Source of the DNA: Corynebacterium riegelii
GTDB lineage: Bacteria; Actinomycetota; Actinomycetes; Mycobacteriales; Mycobacteriaceae
Direction: 5' to 3'
NCBI RefSeq assembly: GCF_016728505.1
Contig: NZ_CP068159.1
Location: 1,488,001 to 1,552,000, forward strand
DNA: 64,000 bases
The notes beneath the pieces are model-generated. The model did no database searches. It was not told where the DNA came from and worked only from the letters and a program-made list of their open reading frames with translations. How positions within the stretch are numbered: position 1 is the first letter of the stretch; every line of letters starts with the position of its first letter. Shown one piece after another: positions 1 to 8,566 of this stretch. The position numbers and the translations under genes were made by a program.

Positions 1-1324
1 CCGCCATGACAGGAGCTGCGTCGCCGCGCGTGTCGTTGCGCAGGATCTGCACAACGCCTTCGGCGTCCAGCTGATCCAAGCCCTTGCGGAACTGCTTGTA
101 CTTGCCAAGGGACTTCGCGCGCAGCGTGCGGAAGTACTCCGGCGCGAACTGCGGCATCGGCGGGAACTGCACCTTCTTGCCGGCAAAGATCGTGTCGCCA
201 GGCGCAAGGGAACCCGCGTTGACCAGGCCGATGATGTCGCCGGGAAAGGCGGTTTCCACCGTGTCGCGGTTGCGGCCGAACACCGTCAGCGCGTACTTCG
301 TGGAAAACGTCCTGCCGGACTGGGCGTGCGTGACCTGCATGCCGCGATCAAACTCACCAGTAACCACGCGCATAAACGCCAACGTGTCACGGTGGTTGCG
401 GTCCATACCAGCCTGCACCTTGAACACCACGCCGGAGAACTCATCGTCCAAATCCCGGTCCTCTTTACCTGCAGGGGCAGGCGCAATCGCGCACAGCGTG
501 TCCAAGATCTGGTGCACGCCAAAGTTCAGCATCGCAGAGGCGAAAATGATCGGGGACGTGATGCACTGTTCGAAGAGTTGCTGGTCGTGCACGGCGCCGT
601 CGGCAAGCAAAAGCTCCGCCTCTTCAAGTGCGGTCTCCCAAGCGTCGCCTTCCCTGGCGGCGGCCTCGTCGGGGGAGTAGTGCTCCTCGGGTGCGATGGT
701 GGAGCCGCCGGCGGTGCGGATGAAGTGCACATACCCGTCAACCTCACCATCAGCGGAAACGTGCGCAAGCCCGCGGAAGTCGCCAGCCTCACCAACCGGC
801 CAGTACAGCGGGGTCGGCTGGAGGTCGATCTCGGTGACAATCTCATCCACCAGCTCAAGCGGCTCACGTCCCACGCGGTCCCACTTGTTAATCACCGTGA
901 CAATGGGCAGACCGCGGGCTTTGCACACGCGGAAGAGCTTTAGGGTTTGGGGTTCGAGGCCCTTTGCAGCGTCGATAAGCATGACAGCGGCGTCAACCGC
1001 GGAAAGCACACGGTAGGTGTCCTCGGAAAAGTCCGCGTGACCTGGGGTATCCACCAGGTTGATCACGTAGGGTTCGCCCTCGTGACCGTCTGGCGCGTAC
1101 TCAAACTGCAGGGCAGAAGACGCAACGGAAATGCCGCGCTCTTTTTCCATGTCCATCCAGTCAGAGACCGTGGCCTTACGGTTGCCCTTGCCGTGCACCG
1201 CGCCAGCCTCTGAAATGACGTGCGCGTGCAACGCCAGCGCCTCCGTCAACGTGGACTTACCGGCATCGGGGTGGGCGATGACGGCGAACGTGCGGCGGCG
1301 TTTGGCTTCGGCGACAGTGCTCAT
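1..1324 (-). CDS. prfC: Peptide chain release factor 3 (RF3), C-terminus cut by window edge
   Basis: Translational GTPase that recycles RF1/RF2 from the ribosome after peptide release. The reading frame opens with ATG at 1324 (MSTVAEAKRRRTFAVIAHP) and stays open to base 1. The GTPase motifs are present: P-loop AHPDAGKST (residues 17-25), the switch region WMDMEKERGISV, DTPGH and NKWD. The N-terminal AHPDAGKSTLTE form and the MEKERGISV region are RF3-like rather than EF-G or TetM-like. About 441 codons are visible; RF3 is usually about 530 residues, so the C-terminal domain lies outside. The gene diverges from the flavin reductase gene at 1346, with 21 bp between the two starts. Confidence 0.9.
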   Translation of the reverse strand, partial: MSTVAEAKRRRTFAVIAHPDAGKSTLTEALALHAHVISEAGAVHGKGNRKATVSDWMDMEKERGISVASSALQFEYAPDGHEGEPYVINLVDTPGHADFSEDTYRVLSAVDAAVMLIDAAKGLEPQTLKLFRVCKARGLPIVTVINKWDRVGREPLELVDEIVTEIDLQPTPLYWPVGEAGDFRGLAHVSADGEVDGYVHFIRTAGGSTIAPEEHYSPDEAAAREGDAWETALEEAELLLADGAVHDQQLFEQCITSPIIFASAMLNFGVHQILDTLCAIAPAPAGKEDRDLDDEFSGVVFKVQAGMDRNHRDTLAFMRVVTGEFDRGMQVTHAQSGRTFSTKYALTVFGRNRDTVETAFPGDIIGLVNAGSLAPGDTIFAGKKVQFPPMPQFAPEYFRTLRAKSLGKYKQFRKGLDQLDAEGVVQILRNDTRGDAAPVMA

Positions 1325-1345
1325 AAATTCAATACAGTAGTTGGT

Positions 1346-1894
1346 ATGAGTGAAAAGAAAACTATTGGCGTTTTTCTCGGTTCCGTCCGCGAAGGTCGCT
1401 TCGGTGAAGTAGTAGCTAACTGGGTGATGGAAAAGGCACACAACCGCGAAGGTTTTGAGTACACATTGCTGGACCTGCGCGAGTTCGACGTGCCGCACCT
1501 CGTGGCCACCGTGCCGCCGGGCGCTGCGAACAAGCAGTACGAGGATCCGGCGGTAACGCGCTGGTCGCAGGCCGTTGATGCTTGTGATGGCTACATCTTT
1601 GTCACCCCGGAGTACAACCACTCGGTGCCCGGCACGATGAAAAACGCCGTCGACTCACTCGGCGCTGAATGGCGAGGCAAGCCGGTGGCGTTCGTGGGCT
1701 ACGGCGCGGACAGTGCGATCCGTGCGGTGGAGCACTGGCGCGTGATCGTGGCCAACTTCTCCATGTTTGACATCCGCAACCAGGTCGCACTGTCCATCTT
1801 CGACGACGTCAAGGACGGCGCATTCGCGCCGCGCGACGTGAAAGTCGAGTCTTTGGAAACGGTGCTGGGCGATATTGAGCAGCAGCTGAGCTAG
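1346..1894 (+). CDS. NAD(P)H-dependent FMN reductase family protein
   Basis: A 182-residue flavodoxin-fold oxidoreductase. The N-terminus has the FMN phosphate-binding loop FLGSVREGRFG (about residues 9-19), and TPEYNHSVPGTMKNAVD (about 83-99) is the family signature around the isoalloxazine. The family reduces FMN, quinones or azo dyes with NAD(P)H in the cytoplasm; the substrate here cannot be told. The ATG at 1346 gives the expected N-terminus directly before the first beta strand; an upstream in-frame start would run into prfC and is rejected. It is divergent from prfC, whose start lies 21 bp away, so the promoters overlap. Confidence 0.85.
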   Translation: MSEKKTIGVFLGSVREGRFGEVVANWVMEKAHNREGFEYTLLDLREFDVPHLVATVPPGAANKQYEDPAVTRWSQAVDACDGYIFVTPEYNHSVPGTMKNAVDSLGAEWRGKPVAFVGYGADSAIRAVEHWRVIVANFSMFDIRNQVALSIFDDVKDGAFAPRDVKVESLETVLGDIEQQLS

Positions 1895-1910
1895 CCAGGG
1901 CCAGTCAGGC

Positions 1911-2489
1911 CTAGTCGGCCAGCGGCACCTCAAACACAACGTCTGAGCAGGCGATACGCCTATTTGCGTTGCCGTCCCACGCAGGGGAAAAGCCGACCTC
2001 TTTGAGCTCTTCAACAACCAGGGCGGCAACTTCGGCATCTGTTTCAAGGCTCGGATTTTCGTAATCCCCAAAGCCGAAGAGGAGATCCCCTGTGTGGATG
2101 ACACGGTCCACGTCCTGCTGGGTGCAGTAGGTATAGCCGCGGTGGCCGGCTTTTTCAGCTCGCTCACCGCCATCTTCAACGGCTTCGCCCTTGTCGTAGC
2201 CCTCATCAAACGAGAACGAGATGTTGCGCTTCGCCAGCGCCTCGCGCAGGGCTTCGATGCGTTTGGCGTCCTCGGAGGCCTCGGGCACAAGGCGTGCGTA
2301 TTCTGCGCTGACTTTCTCAATCAGTGGCGCTGGGTCGGACTCCATCTCGTCCTCCAGCCACGAGCTGATTGTATCGGGGCTCCAGCCGTGGCAAAGGAGG
2401 AGGGAGATCTGGCTGGTGGTTTCATCTTCGGCTTCGTAGATGCCGTCGGCGGGTGGGAATGTGCTGTTGGTCATGGCGTGGTAGCTCAT
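1911..2489 (-). CDS. DUF6891-like hypothetical protein
   Basis: A 192-residue soluble acidic protein with no signal peptide or membrane segment. It resembles the actinobacterial DUF6891 family (C-terminal RGYTYCTQQDVDRV region and a FGFGDYE motif); function unknown. The start at 2489 is supported by a -10 element TAGACT at 2497-2502, seven bases before ATG, so the message is probably leaderless. That -10 overlaps the stop codon of the upstream pth gene (2500), so this gene has its own promoter at the end of pth. An internal ATG five codons later is a weaker alternative. It converges with the flavin reductase gene. Confidence 0.7.
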   Translation of the reverse strand: MSYHAMTNSTFPPADGIYEAEDETTSQISLLLCHGWSPDTISSWLEDEMESDPAPLIEKVSAEYARLVPEASEDAKRIEALREALAKRNISFSFDEGYDKGEAVEDGGERAEKAGHRGYTYCTQQDVDRVIHTGDLLFGFGDYENPSLETDAEVAALVVEELKEVGFSPAWDGNANRRIACSDVVFEVPLAD

Positions 2490-2499
2490 GCCCCACAGT

Positions 2500-3057
2500 C
2501 TACTTAGTTGCGTGGATCACATTCTGGGCTTTTTCTAGGCCTTCGCTGATAATCAACTGGACGGCTTTGGCGGCAAGTTCGATTTGGTCGCTCACGTCAG
2601 CGCTAATAGGTGAAAGCACCCAGTCCGGCACCGAAACCCCAGCTGGCGGGCGTGCAATGCCGACGCGAACCCGCAGGTAGTCGCGCGTGCCAAGGTGCTC
2701 GGTGAGCGATTTTAGACCGTTGTGGCCGTTCTCGTTGCCGCCGTGTTTCACGCGCACGGTGCCCACGGGCAGGTCCAGCTCATCATGAATCACAACGATC
2801 CGCTCAGCCGGCACCCCCAGCTTCTTTGCAAGGGGAGCAACGGCCTCACCGGAGAGGTTCATGAATGTCTGGGGTTTGATTACCGCGGCGCCGTCAATGT
2901 CCGGCAGCGCATCGGCCACCATGAAGCCCACGTTATGCCTTGTCGTCGCGTACTTCTCCCCGGGGTTGCCAAGACCAACCACCAGCCACTCGGCTTGCTG
3001 GGGCTTCGTGGCTTTCGGGGACTTCGGGGTGCGTTTCCGTCTGAAAAATCCAAACAC
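2500..3057 (-). CDS. pth: Peptidyl-tRNA hydrolase, first copy
   Basis: Cleaves peptidyl-tRNA that drops off ribosomes. The Pth family core is complete: VGLGNPGEKYATTRHNVGF with the catalytic His, FMNLSG, and DELDLPVGTVRVKHGG followed by NGHNGLKS. In contrast to the second copy at 4796 it carries a basic N-terminal extension (FGFFRRKRTPKSPKATK). I place the start at GTG 3057 because a -10-like TACATT (3066-3071) lies eight bases upstream; longer in-frame starts would run into the coding region of the divergent gene at 3075. A genome with two Pth paralogues is unusual outside this group of actinobacteria. Confidence 0.85.
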   Translation of the reverse strand: MFGFFRRKRTPKSPKATKPQQAEWLVVGLGNPGEKYATTRHNVGFMVADALPDIDGAAVIKPQTFMNLSGEAVAPLAKKLGVPAERIVVIHDELDLPVGTVRVKHGGNENGHNGLKSLTEHLGTRDYLRVRVGIARPPAGVSVPDWVLSPISADVSDQIELAAKAVQLIISEGLEKAQNVIHATK

Positions 3058-3062
3058 ACCCC

Positions 3063-3071
3063 TATAATGTA
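3063..3071. promoter_or_regulatory. Overlapping divergent -10 elements
   Basis: On the plus strand TATAAT (3063-3068) lies six bases before the ATG at 3075, so transcription should start at or next to the start codon. CTGAAA at 3041-3046, with a 16-bp spacer, is a plausible -35. On the minus strand TACATT (3071-3066) lies eight bases before GTG 3057. The two -10 elements share bases, so only one polymerase could open the site at a time. Confidence 0.6.
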
Positions 3072-3074
3072 CGC

Positions 3075-3974
3075 ATGGACTTTCCCCGAGTGATCGCAGC
3101 ACCCATGGCAGGCGGGCCGTCCACACCCGCGCTGGTCAACGCAGTGAGCTTCGGCTTCATCCCGCTTGGCACGTGTACGGTCGCACAGGCCCGCGAGTGG
3201 CTCGCCGCATGCACACCGCCTTTTGGTGCGAACCTCTTTGTGCCGCAGCCGGAGCCTTTGCTTGCCGACGTCCACGCCACCGCCACCCACCTCAACCAGC
3301 CCATACCCGAAGTCACCTCTGACTACGCCACTGAATACGCAGAGAAGTTCGCCCTAGTGCTTGAGGCGGCGCCCGCAGTGGTCTCGTCTACGTTCGGCTG
3401 CTTCAGTGAGGAGGAGATTGCTCAGCTGCACGCCGTTGGCTCTGAGGCGTGGGCAACCGTGACCAGCCCGGAAGAGATCTCAGAAGCAAAGCGCAGGGGA
3501 GTGGACGGCATGATCGTCCAAGGCCCGCTTGCTGGCGGGCACCGCGGCACGTGGAACCAGCACGACGACCCGGATCAACGCACGCTGGAGGAGCTGCTTG
3601 TGCTTGCCGCAGGTCCCGTGATCGCCGCCGGCGGCATCAGGTCGGCCGAAGACGTTGCCAGGGTGCAAGACACGTTCGATGTGCCAGTTGCCTGCGGCAC
3701 TGCGTTTCTGCTTGCAGATGAAGCCGGGACGAGTGCCCGCAACCGCGAACTGCTGCAAAGTGATGCGCCTGCGGTTACCTCACGCGCCTTCTCCGGGCGC
3801 TGGGCCAGCGGGGTGGAAACCGAATTCACTCGCGCCAACCCGAACCTGCCGCCGACGTACCCTTACCTGCGCCCGATGACCAGCACTAATGATTACTGTC
3901 TCGTCGGCGCGGACCGCGGCGAGCTCCTGGCTGCACCTGCACGCAAGATCGAGCGGATGCTTACGCCGAATTAG
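3075..3974 (+). CDS. Nitronate monooxygenase / enoyl reductase-like flavoprotein
   Basis: A 299-residue TIM-barrel FMN protein of the 2-nitropropane dioxygenase family, which oxidises alkyl nitronates. The N-terminus AAPMAGGPSTP is the first FMN contact, QGPLAGGHRG carries the conserved His of the active site, and AAGGIRSA plus CGTAFLLADEAG form the phosphate-binding end of the barrel. The real substrate in the cell is not predictable; nitronate detoxification is the usual assignment. The leaderless promoter at 3063 fixes the start at 3075. It converges with the FAA hydrolase gene with seven bases between the stops; a tandem 11-bp duplication sits at this junction. Confidence 0.8.
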   Translation: MDFPRVIAAPMAGGPSTPALVNAVSFGFIPLGTCTVAQAREWLAACTPPFGANLFVPQPEPLLADVHATATHLNQPIPEVTSDYATEYAEKFALVLEAAPAVVSSTFGCFSEEEIAQLHAVGSEAWATVTSPEEISEAKRRGVDGMIVQGPLAGGHRGTWNQHDDPDQRTLEELLVLAAGPVIAAGGIRSAEDVARVQDTFDVPVACGTAFLLADEAGTSARNRELLQSDAPAVTSRAFSGRWASGVETEFTRANPNLPPTYPYLRPMTSTNDYCLVGADRGELLAAPARKIERMLTPN

Positions 3975-3992
3975 TACACGATTAGTACACGC
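3971..3992. repeat. 11-bp tandem duplication at a convergent gene junction
   Basis: TTAGTACACGA (3971-3981) is followed by TTAGTACACGC (3982-3992). The first unit contains the plus-strand TAG stop of the nitronate monooxygenase gene, and the second contains the minus-strand TAA stop of the FAA hydrolase gene. It looks like a slippage duplication that kept a stop in each unit. Confidence 0.8.
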
Positions 3993-4791
3993 GCGTCGTG
4001 TTTTCGATAGCGCCCAGGCCCTCGATTTCCACGCGCACCGTCTCGCCGTTTTGGATGTAGCGCTTCGGGTTGCGCGCATGCCCCACGCCGTCCGGGGTGC
4101 CGGTGGCAATCACGTCACCTGGGGCAAGCGGGTAGATATGCGAAATGAACTCGATCAGCTTTGCCGGGGAAAACACCAGGTCATCGGTGGGGGAATGCTG
4201 CATCTGCTCACCATCGAGCGTGGTGGTGATCGCAGGCCCCGGGCGCCACTCAGTATCCAACCACGGTCCGAAACCGGCGGTCTTCTCTAGGGACTTGCCC
4301 TGGTGCCACTGCTGGGTGCGCTTTTGGTAGGTGCGCTGCGTGTAATCATTAATCACGGAGTAGCCCGCAATGTAGGCCTCGCCATTTTGTACGTGGCGCG
4401 CATGTTTGCCCACGATCACGGCGAGTTCGCCCTCAAAATCCAACGACTCCGCGTTAAACTCCGGCACCTCAACATCGTCATACGGGCCAATCAGCGCCTC
4501 CGGGAACTTGATAAACAAGGTGGGCACGTCCGGGCGCTCATGCCCCATCTCCTCGATGTGCTTGGCGTAGTTCAGGCCAATACAAATAATCTTGCCCGGA
4601 CGTGGGATGACGGGGGCTAGGTCGGTGGGGGTAAAGGGCGTCGGCGCAGCGTCGATAAGCGAAAGCTCCTGCCAGTTTTCCTGGGCAAGCAGCGCGCCAA
4701 CGTCCCCAAACGGCAAAAGCACCGCCTCCGAATCGGAGACAATGCGGGCTGCCGAGGTGCCATTTTCAGTGCGAAGTGTAGCCAATCTCAT
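3982..4791 (-). CDS. Fumarylacetoacetate hydrolase family protein
   Basis: A 269-residue FAA-hydrolase fold enzyme. Motifs seen: [15 protein letters not shown], the metal-binding segment [29 protein letters not shown], and the C-terminal [14 protein letters not shown]. Members hydrolyse or decarboxylate acylpyruvates and related 2-oxo acids with Mg2+ or Mn2+; many short bacterial ones are acylpyruvate hydrolases or oxaloacetate decarboxylases, and the sequence does not decide which. The start at 4791 lies four bases after the stop of the second pth gene, so rplY, pth and this gene probably form one transcript. Confidence 0.85.
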   Translation of the reverse strand: MRLATLRTENGTSAARIVSDSEAVLLPFGDVGALLAQENWQELSLIDAAPTPFTPTDLAPVIPRPGKIICIGLNYAKHIEEMGHERPDVPTLFIKFPEALIGPYDDVEVPEFNAESLDFEGELAVIVGKHARHVQNGEAYIAGYSVINDYTQRTYQKRTQQWHQGKSLEKTAGFGPWLDTEWRPGPAITTTLDGEQMQHSPTDDLVFSPAKLIEFISHIYPLAPGDVIATGTPDGVGHARNPKRYIQNGETVRVEIEGLGAIENTTRVY

Positions 4792-4795
4792 GGGG

Positions 4796-5344
4796 CTACC
4801 CTAGCTGGCGAAGCACCTCATCGGCGGCGTTTGCGGCAGCAATTGTGATTTCGATCTGCTCCTTGGCGGCAAAGGGTTTAAGCACATAATCTGCAGGCGC
4901 CATACGTCCTGGGGGACGGCCAATGCCAACCGCCAGCTTGTGATACGTGTTGCCTACGGCCTTAGTCACGGACTTCAATCCATTATGGCCGTGGTCGCCA
5001 CCGCCAACGCGCAACTTGACCTCACCAAGATCAAGATCAAGCTCGTCATACACCACGTAAAGATCCTTCGGCTGCACGCGGAAGTAATCCATCAACGCCT
5101 TGACGGGCCCGCCCGAAAGGTTCATGAACGAACGGGTGCGGGCCAACACCACCTGGTCATTCGCCGCCAGGCGGCCGGCGGCCAACTCCGCGATCTCCGT
5201 GTTGGTTTTCTTATGTGCAGAAAGCTGCGCAGGCATAGGTAAAACCCTGGTCAGCAGCTCATCAATCACCATCACGCCAGCGTTGTGGCGTGTGGATGCA
5301 TACTGCGGACCAGGGTTTCCCAGGCCAACAATCAAGATGGTCAC
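4796..5344 (-). CDS. pth: Peptidyl-tRNA hydrolase, second copy
   Basis: A 182-residue complete Pth. [21 protein letters not shown] starts at residue 4 and includes the catalytic His; [43 protein letters not shown] and the C-terminal GIGRPPGRM are all in place. It sits 18 bp downstream of rplY, the conserved rplY-pth arrangement of many bacteria, which suggests this is the ancestral copy and the 2500 gene the paralogue. No unusual residues were seen. Confidence 0.92.
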   Translation of the reverse strand: MTILIVGLGNPGPQYASTRHNAGVMVIDELLTRVLPMPAQLSAHKKTNTEIAELAAGRLAANDQVVLARTRSFMNLSGGPVKALMDYFRVQPKDLYVVYDELDLDLGEVKLRVGGGDHGHNGLKSVTKAVGNTYHKLAVGIGRPPGRMAPADYVLKPFAAKEQIEITIAAANAADEVLRQLG

Positions 5345-5362
5345 GCGACCATCTTAGAGGGC

Positions 5363-6001
5363 TTACTCAGACTCGGTCTCCTCAGCAGCCTCAGCACCAG
5401 CATCAGCGCCGCCTTCCTCAGCAGCCTCAGCCTCAGCCTCCAGCTCCTCATCAACCTGCTCGAAGGTGACGTTGACAACCAGGGTCTCCGGGTCGGAGAT
5501 GAGCTCTGCGCCCTCCGGCAGCTTCACGTCGGAAGCGTGCAGGGTGTCGCCGATCTCCTTGCCCTCGATGGACACGGTGAGCTCGTCCGGGATGGACAGT
5601 GCGTCGATCTCGATCTCGATCACGTCTGCCTCCTGGAGCACAACTGCGCCCGGGGTAGCCTCGCCCTCAAGAACAACCGGAACCTCGACGGTAACCTTCT
5701 CGCCGCGCTTAATGCCGAACAGGTCGATGTGGTCGATCTCCAGGGTCAGGACGTTCTGGTCCACGTGCTTCACCATGGCCAGCAGCTTCTCGCCGTCGAT
5801 CTCCAGCTCAACAATGGCGTTGACGCCCTCGTTACGCACAACTGCGGTCATCTCGATGCGGTCAACCGCGAAGTGGACGTTTTCGATGCCCTTTTCGTAG
5901 AGGACGCCCGGGATCTTGCCGTCGCGACGCAGGCGGCGGGCGGAACCCTTGCCAAACTCTTCGCGCTTCTCAGCCTTCACAACCGTAGGGGTAATAGCCA
6001 T
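5363..6001 (-). CDS. rplY: 50S ribosomal protein L25/Ctc, long form
   Basis: Binds 5S rRNA in the large subunit. The 212 residues comprise the L25 N-terminal beta barrel (FGKGSARRLRRDGKIPGVLY at about 17-36), the TL5/CTC C-terminal domain, and a strongly acidic Ala/Glu tail of about 35 residues. The ATG at 6001 is preceded by AAAGGAG at a spacing of eight bases, a strong ribosome binding site that fits a highly expressed ribosomal protein. It leads the rplY-pth-FAA hydrolase cluster. Confidence 0.93.
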   Translation of the reverse strand: MAITPTVVKAEKREEFGKGSARRLRRDGKIPGVLYEKGIENVHFAVDRIEMTAVVRNEGVNAIVELEIDGEKLLAMVKHVDQNVLTLEIDHIDLFGIKRGEKVTVEVPVVLEGEATPGAVVLQEADVIEIEIDALSIPDELTVSIEGKEIGDTLHASDVKLPEGAELISDPETLVVNVTFEQVDEELEAEAEAAEEGGADAGAEAAEETESE

Positions 6002-6303
6002 CGGTATGCTCCTTTAAACCTTGGTATTCGGGCCGCGAGGACATAAAAAATCTGCGACCACTATGGACGGGTGTGCTCGTCGAGTGATCGCAGGAACGTC
6101 TGCTCTACTATCGCGTCGATAACGGCCATGACAGCCCTCGCCGAGACCGTCACATCCTAACAAGTCACCCCCGCCCAGACAAATGGAGCCTTGCCCCAGG
6201 AGTTCCCATAGGGTGGAACGAATTTCCCAAAACCGCCCTTGTAGAATTTTTCATGTTTGAAACATGTTTGAAATAGTTTTTCTCTAAGGAGCGTGTGTTT
6301 TCC
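6002..6303. other. Intergenic region between rplY and lldD
   Basis: 302 bp without a gene. It carries the rplY ribosome binding site on the minus strand. On the plus strand it holds a -10 candidate TAGAAT (6242-6247), a tandem palindromic repeat (6252-6273) and AAGGAG (6286-6291) of the dehydrogenase gene. I see no other open reading frame or RNA gene in it. Confidence 0.6.
6252..6273. promoter_or_regulatory. Tandem palindromic repeat in the lldD leader
   Basis: CATGTTTGAAA occurs twice in direct tandem (6252-6262, 6263-6273). The junction makes a perfect palindrome CATGTTTGAAACATG (6252-6266). It lies directly downstream of the -10 candidate TAGAAT and 31 bp before the start codon, the place expected for a repressor operator of a substrate-induced dehydrogenase. 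The binding protein is unknown. Confidence 0.5.
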
Positions 6304-7578
6304 ATGGCTCGCCTTGAGCGCCAGCTGCCGGATCCAAAAGAACTGTTCAGTCTGCTGAACTTCCCCCTGCCCAGCTTGAACCGCAGGGATGCGCGCTTGT
6401 CCAAGGCGGCCGACATCCCTGATCTGCGAAAGATTGCAAAGCGCAGGACCCCCACGCCGGCATTTGACTATGTCGATGGTGCCGCCGCGAGCGAATTTAC
6501 CTATCGACGCTCACGCGAAGCCTTCGACTCCGTCGAACTAACCCCACGCGTGCTAGCCCCAACACCAGACATCGACCTGTCCACCACCATTGCCGGTAAG
6601 AAGACGAGCCTGCCTTTCGGCATCGCCCCAACCGGGTTCACCCGCTTCATGCACTCGGAGGGTGAAAACGGGGGAGCGGCAGCGGCTCGTCGCGCCGGGA
6701 TCCCGTTCTCCCTGTCCACCATGGGCACCCGCTCTCTTGAAGAGGTGGCCGAGGTATCGCAGGAAGGTCGCCGCTGGTTCCAGCTTTACCTGTGGAAAGA
6801 CAAGGAAGCGTCCCTGGACTTGGTCAAGCGTGCGTGGGACAACGGCTTCGATACCCTGCTGGTCACGGTGGACACCCCGGTGACCGGTCAGCGTCTTCGT
6901 GATGCGCGAAACGGCATGACCATCCCACCAAAGCTCACGCTGAAAACGGTGCTGGACGCCTCCTACCGCCCGGAATGGTGGTTTAACTTCCTCACCACGG
7001 ACTCGCTGAAGTTCGCGTCGCTGAGCGATTCGGCGACAGACCTGCCGTCTTTGATCAACAACATGTTTGATCCTGACCTGTCCATGGAAGACCTGGAGTG
7101 GATCCGCTCCGTCTGGCCGGGCAAGCTCTTTGTCAAGGGTGTGCTCACGCCCGAGGACGCGCTGCGCATGATCGACGCCGGCGCAGACGGCCTGGTGGTA
7201 TCCAACCACGGTGGCCGCCAGCTGGATAAAGCACCGCTATCTATCCAAGCCCTGCCGGGCATCCGCGAGGCGGTTGGCCCAGACGTAGAGATCATCCTGG
7301 ACTCCGGCATTCTCTACGGCAGCGACATCATCGCAGCCCTTGCCCTCGGTGCAGACTTCGTACTCATTGGTCGCGCCTACCTCTACGGGCTGATGGCCGG
7401 TGGTGAGGAAGGCGTGACCCGCGTCATTGAGATCCTTGAGCAGGAGATGCGCACCTCAATGGCGCTGATGGGCATCAGCACTATTGAGCAGCTGAAGGGT
7501 TCTGGCCAGGTGAAGCCACAGTGGAAGTCACAGTGGCGTCCCACGCACGAAGAAACGCATCCGTCTCCTCTGCGTTAG
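6304..7578 (+). CDS. lldD: FMN-dependent L-lactate dehydrogenase (quinone)
   Basis: A 424-residue alpha-hydroxy-acid dehydrogenase that oxidises L-lactate to pyruvate and passes electrons to menaquinone at the membrane. FGIAPTGFTRFMH near the N-terminus, LVTVDTPVTGQRLRDARNGM, and SNHGGRQLD with the catalytic His are diagnostic; DSGILYGSDIIAALALGA is the FMN phosphate site. AAGGAG at 6286 lies 12 bases before ATG 6304; an in-frame GTG at 6295 has only three bases of spacing, so 6304 is preferred. The last 98 bp overlap, on the opposite strand, the 3' end of the aminotransferase gene. Confidence 0.9.
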   Translation: MARLERQLPDPKELFSLLNFPLPSLNRRDARLSKAADIPDLRKIAKRRTPTPAFDYVDGAAASEFTYRRSREAFDSVELTPRVLAPTPDIDLSTTIAGKKTSLPFGIAPTGFTRFMHSEGENGGAAAARRAGIPFSLSTMGTRSLEEVAEVSQEGRRWFQLYLWKDKEASLDLVKRAWDNGFDTLLVTVDTPVTGQRLRDARNGMTIPPKLTLKTVLDASYRPEWWFNFLTTDSLKFASLSDSATDLPSLINNMFDPDLSMEDLEWIRSVWPGKLFVKGVLTPEDALRMIDAGADGLVVSNHGGRQLDKAPLSIQALPGIREAVGPDVEIILDSGILYGSDIIAALALGADFVLIGRAYLYGLMAGGEEGVTRVIEILEQEMRTSMALMGISTIEQLKGSGQVKPQWKSQWRPTHEETHPSPLR

Positions 7579-8566
7579 TCACGGTGACGCGGATACCGTC
7601 ATCAAACGGGCGCACCAGCACGCCGGCTTCGGCGAGGCGTGTGGCAACGTCGCGGGGGTCGCTGCCAAGCTGAGCCGCCGGGATCCAGACAAAGTTGCTC
7701 TGTGATTCCGGCGTGCCAAACGGCGCAAGTGCAGCAACGACGCGCTCGCGCTGGGCGACGGTTTCTTCCACGCGGCGTGCCAGCTCATCTTCGGCAGCGA
7801 GTGAGGCAAGCGCACCAGTTTGGGCGACCATGCCCACCGAAAACGGCACTGCCACCTTGTTCAGCGCCTCAATGATCTCGGCGGGGCCAAACGCGTACCC
7901 AATGCGCGCGCCCGCTAGACCGTAGGCCTTGGAGAACGTACGCAGCCCAACCAGGTTCGGGTACTTGAGGATCTCCTCGGTAGCCACCGGGGTGTCAGCA
8001 GCCTGGTTGTACTCAAAGTAGGCCTCATCCAACGCCACGAGAACGTCCTTCGGCACCTTCGCCATAAAGTCGGTGAACTCTTGGGTGGTAATGGTGGTTG
8101 AGGTGGGGTTGTTCGGGTTGCAGACGAAGATCAGCTTCGTGCGCTCAGTTACTGCGGCGGCCAGCGCATCAAGGTCCAGCCTGTAATCCTCGGTCAGGGG
8201 AGCCGTCACTGGAGTTGCGCCGGCGACCTTGACAAAGATGGGGTAGGCCTCGAAGCTGCGCCAGGGAAAGACCACTTCATCCCCAGGCTGGGCCGTGATG
8301 TAGACCAACTGCTGGCACAAGGCAGACGAACCGGTACCAACCGCAATCTGTTCAGCTGGAAGAGCCAAGTGCGCGCCAATAGCCGCACGGATGTCCACTG
8401 CGCCCATATCCGGGTAGCGGTTGATCTGTGACAATGACGCCACCATTGCCTCATGAGCGCTGGGTAGCGGGCCCTCTGCAATCTCATTGGAGGACAGTTT
8501 TACTGCCTTGTCATTGCGGGCGCCGGGTACATATGCGGCTACTTGTTCAAGATCTTTGCGGATCAC
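7481..8566 (-). CDS. pat: Aromatic / histidinol-phosphate-type aminotransferase
   Basis: A 361-residue class I/II PLP aminotransferase. FVCNPNNPTSTT binds the cofactor, DEAYFEYN supplies the Asp/Tyr pair, and RTFSKAYGLAGARIGY contains the PLP lysine. The short length and the N-terminal KLSSNE match the HisC/Pat group; corynebacterial Pat transaminates aromatic 2-oxo acids. The start is GTG 8566, which overlaps the stop of the upstream permease (GTGA, 4 bp), so the two are translationally coupled and aromatic amino acid uptake and interconversion is a fitting joint role. The C-terminal tail after the last family helix overlaps lldD convergently. Confidence 0.85.
   Translation of the reverse strand: MIRKDLEQVAAYVPGARNDKAVKLSSNEIAEGPLPSAHEAMVASLSQINRYPDMGAVDIRAAIGAHLALPAEQIAVGTGSSALCQQLVYITAQPGDEVVFPWRSFEAYPIFVKVAGATPVTAPLTEDYRLDLDALAAAVTERTKLIFVCNPNNPTSTTITTQEFTDFMAKVPKDVLVALDEAYFEYNQAADTPVATEEILKYPNLVGLRTFSKAYGLAGARIGYAFGPAEIIEALNKVAVPFSVGMVAQTGALASLAAEDELARRVEETVAQRERVVAALAPFGTPESQSNFVWIPAAQLGSDPRDVATRLAEAGVLVRPFDDGIRVTVTNAEETDAFLRAWDATVTSTVASPGQNPSAAQ

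Noticed and set aside
1..1324. Tetracycline-resistance (TetM) or EF-G assignment of the first gene
   Set aside because: The AHPDAGKSTLTE P-loop and WMDMEKERGISV region are those of RF3.
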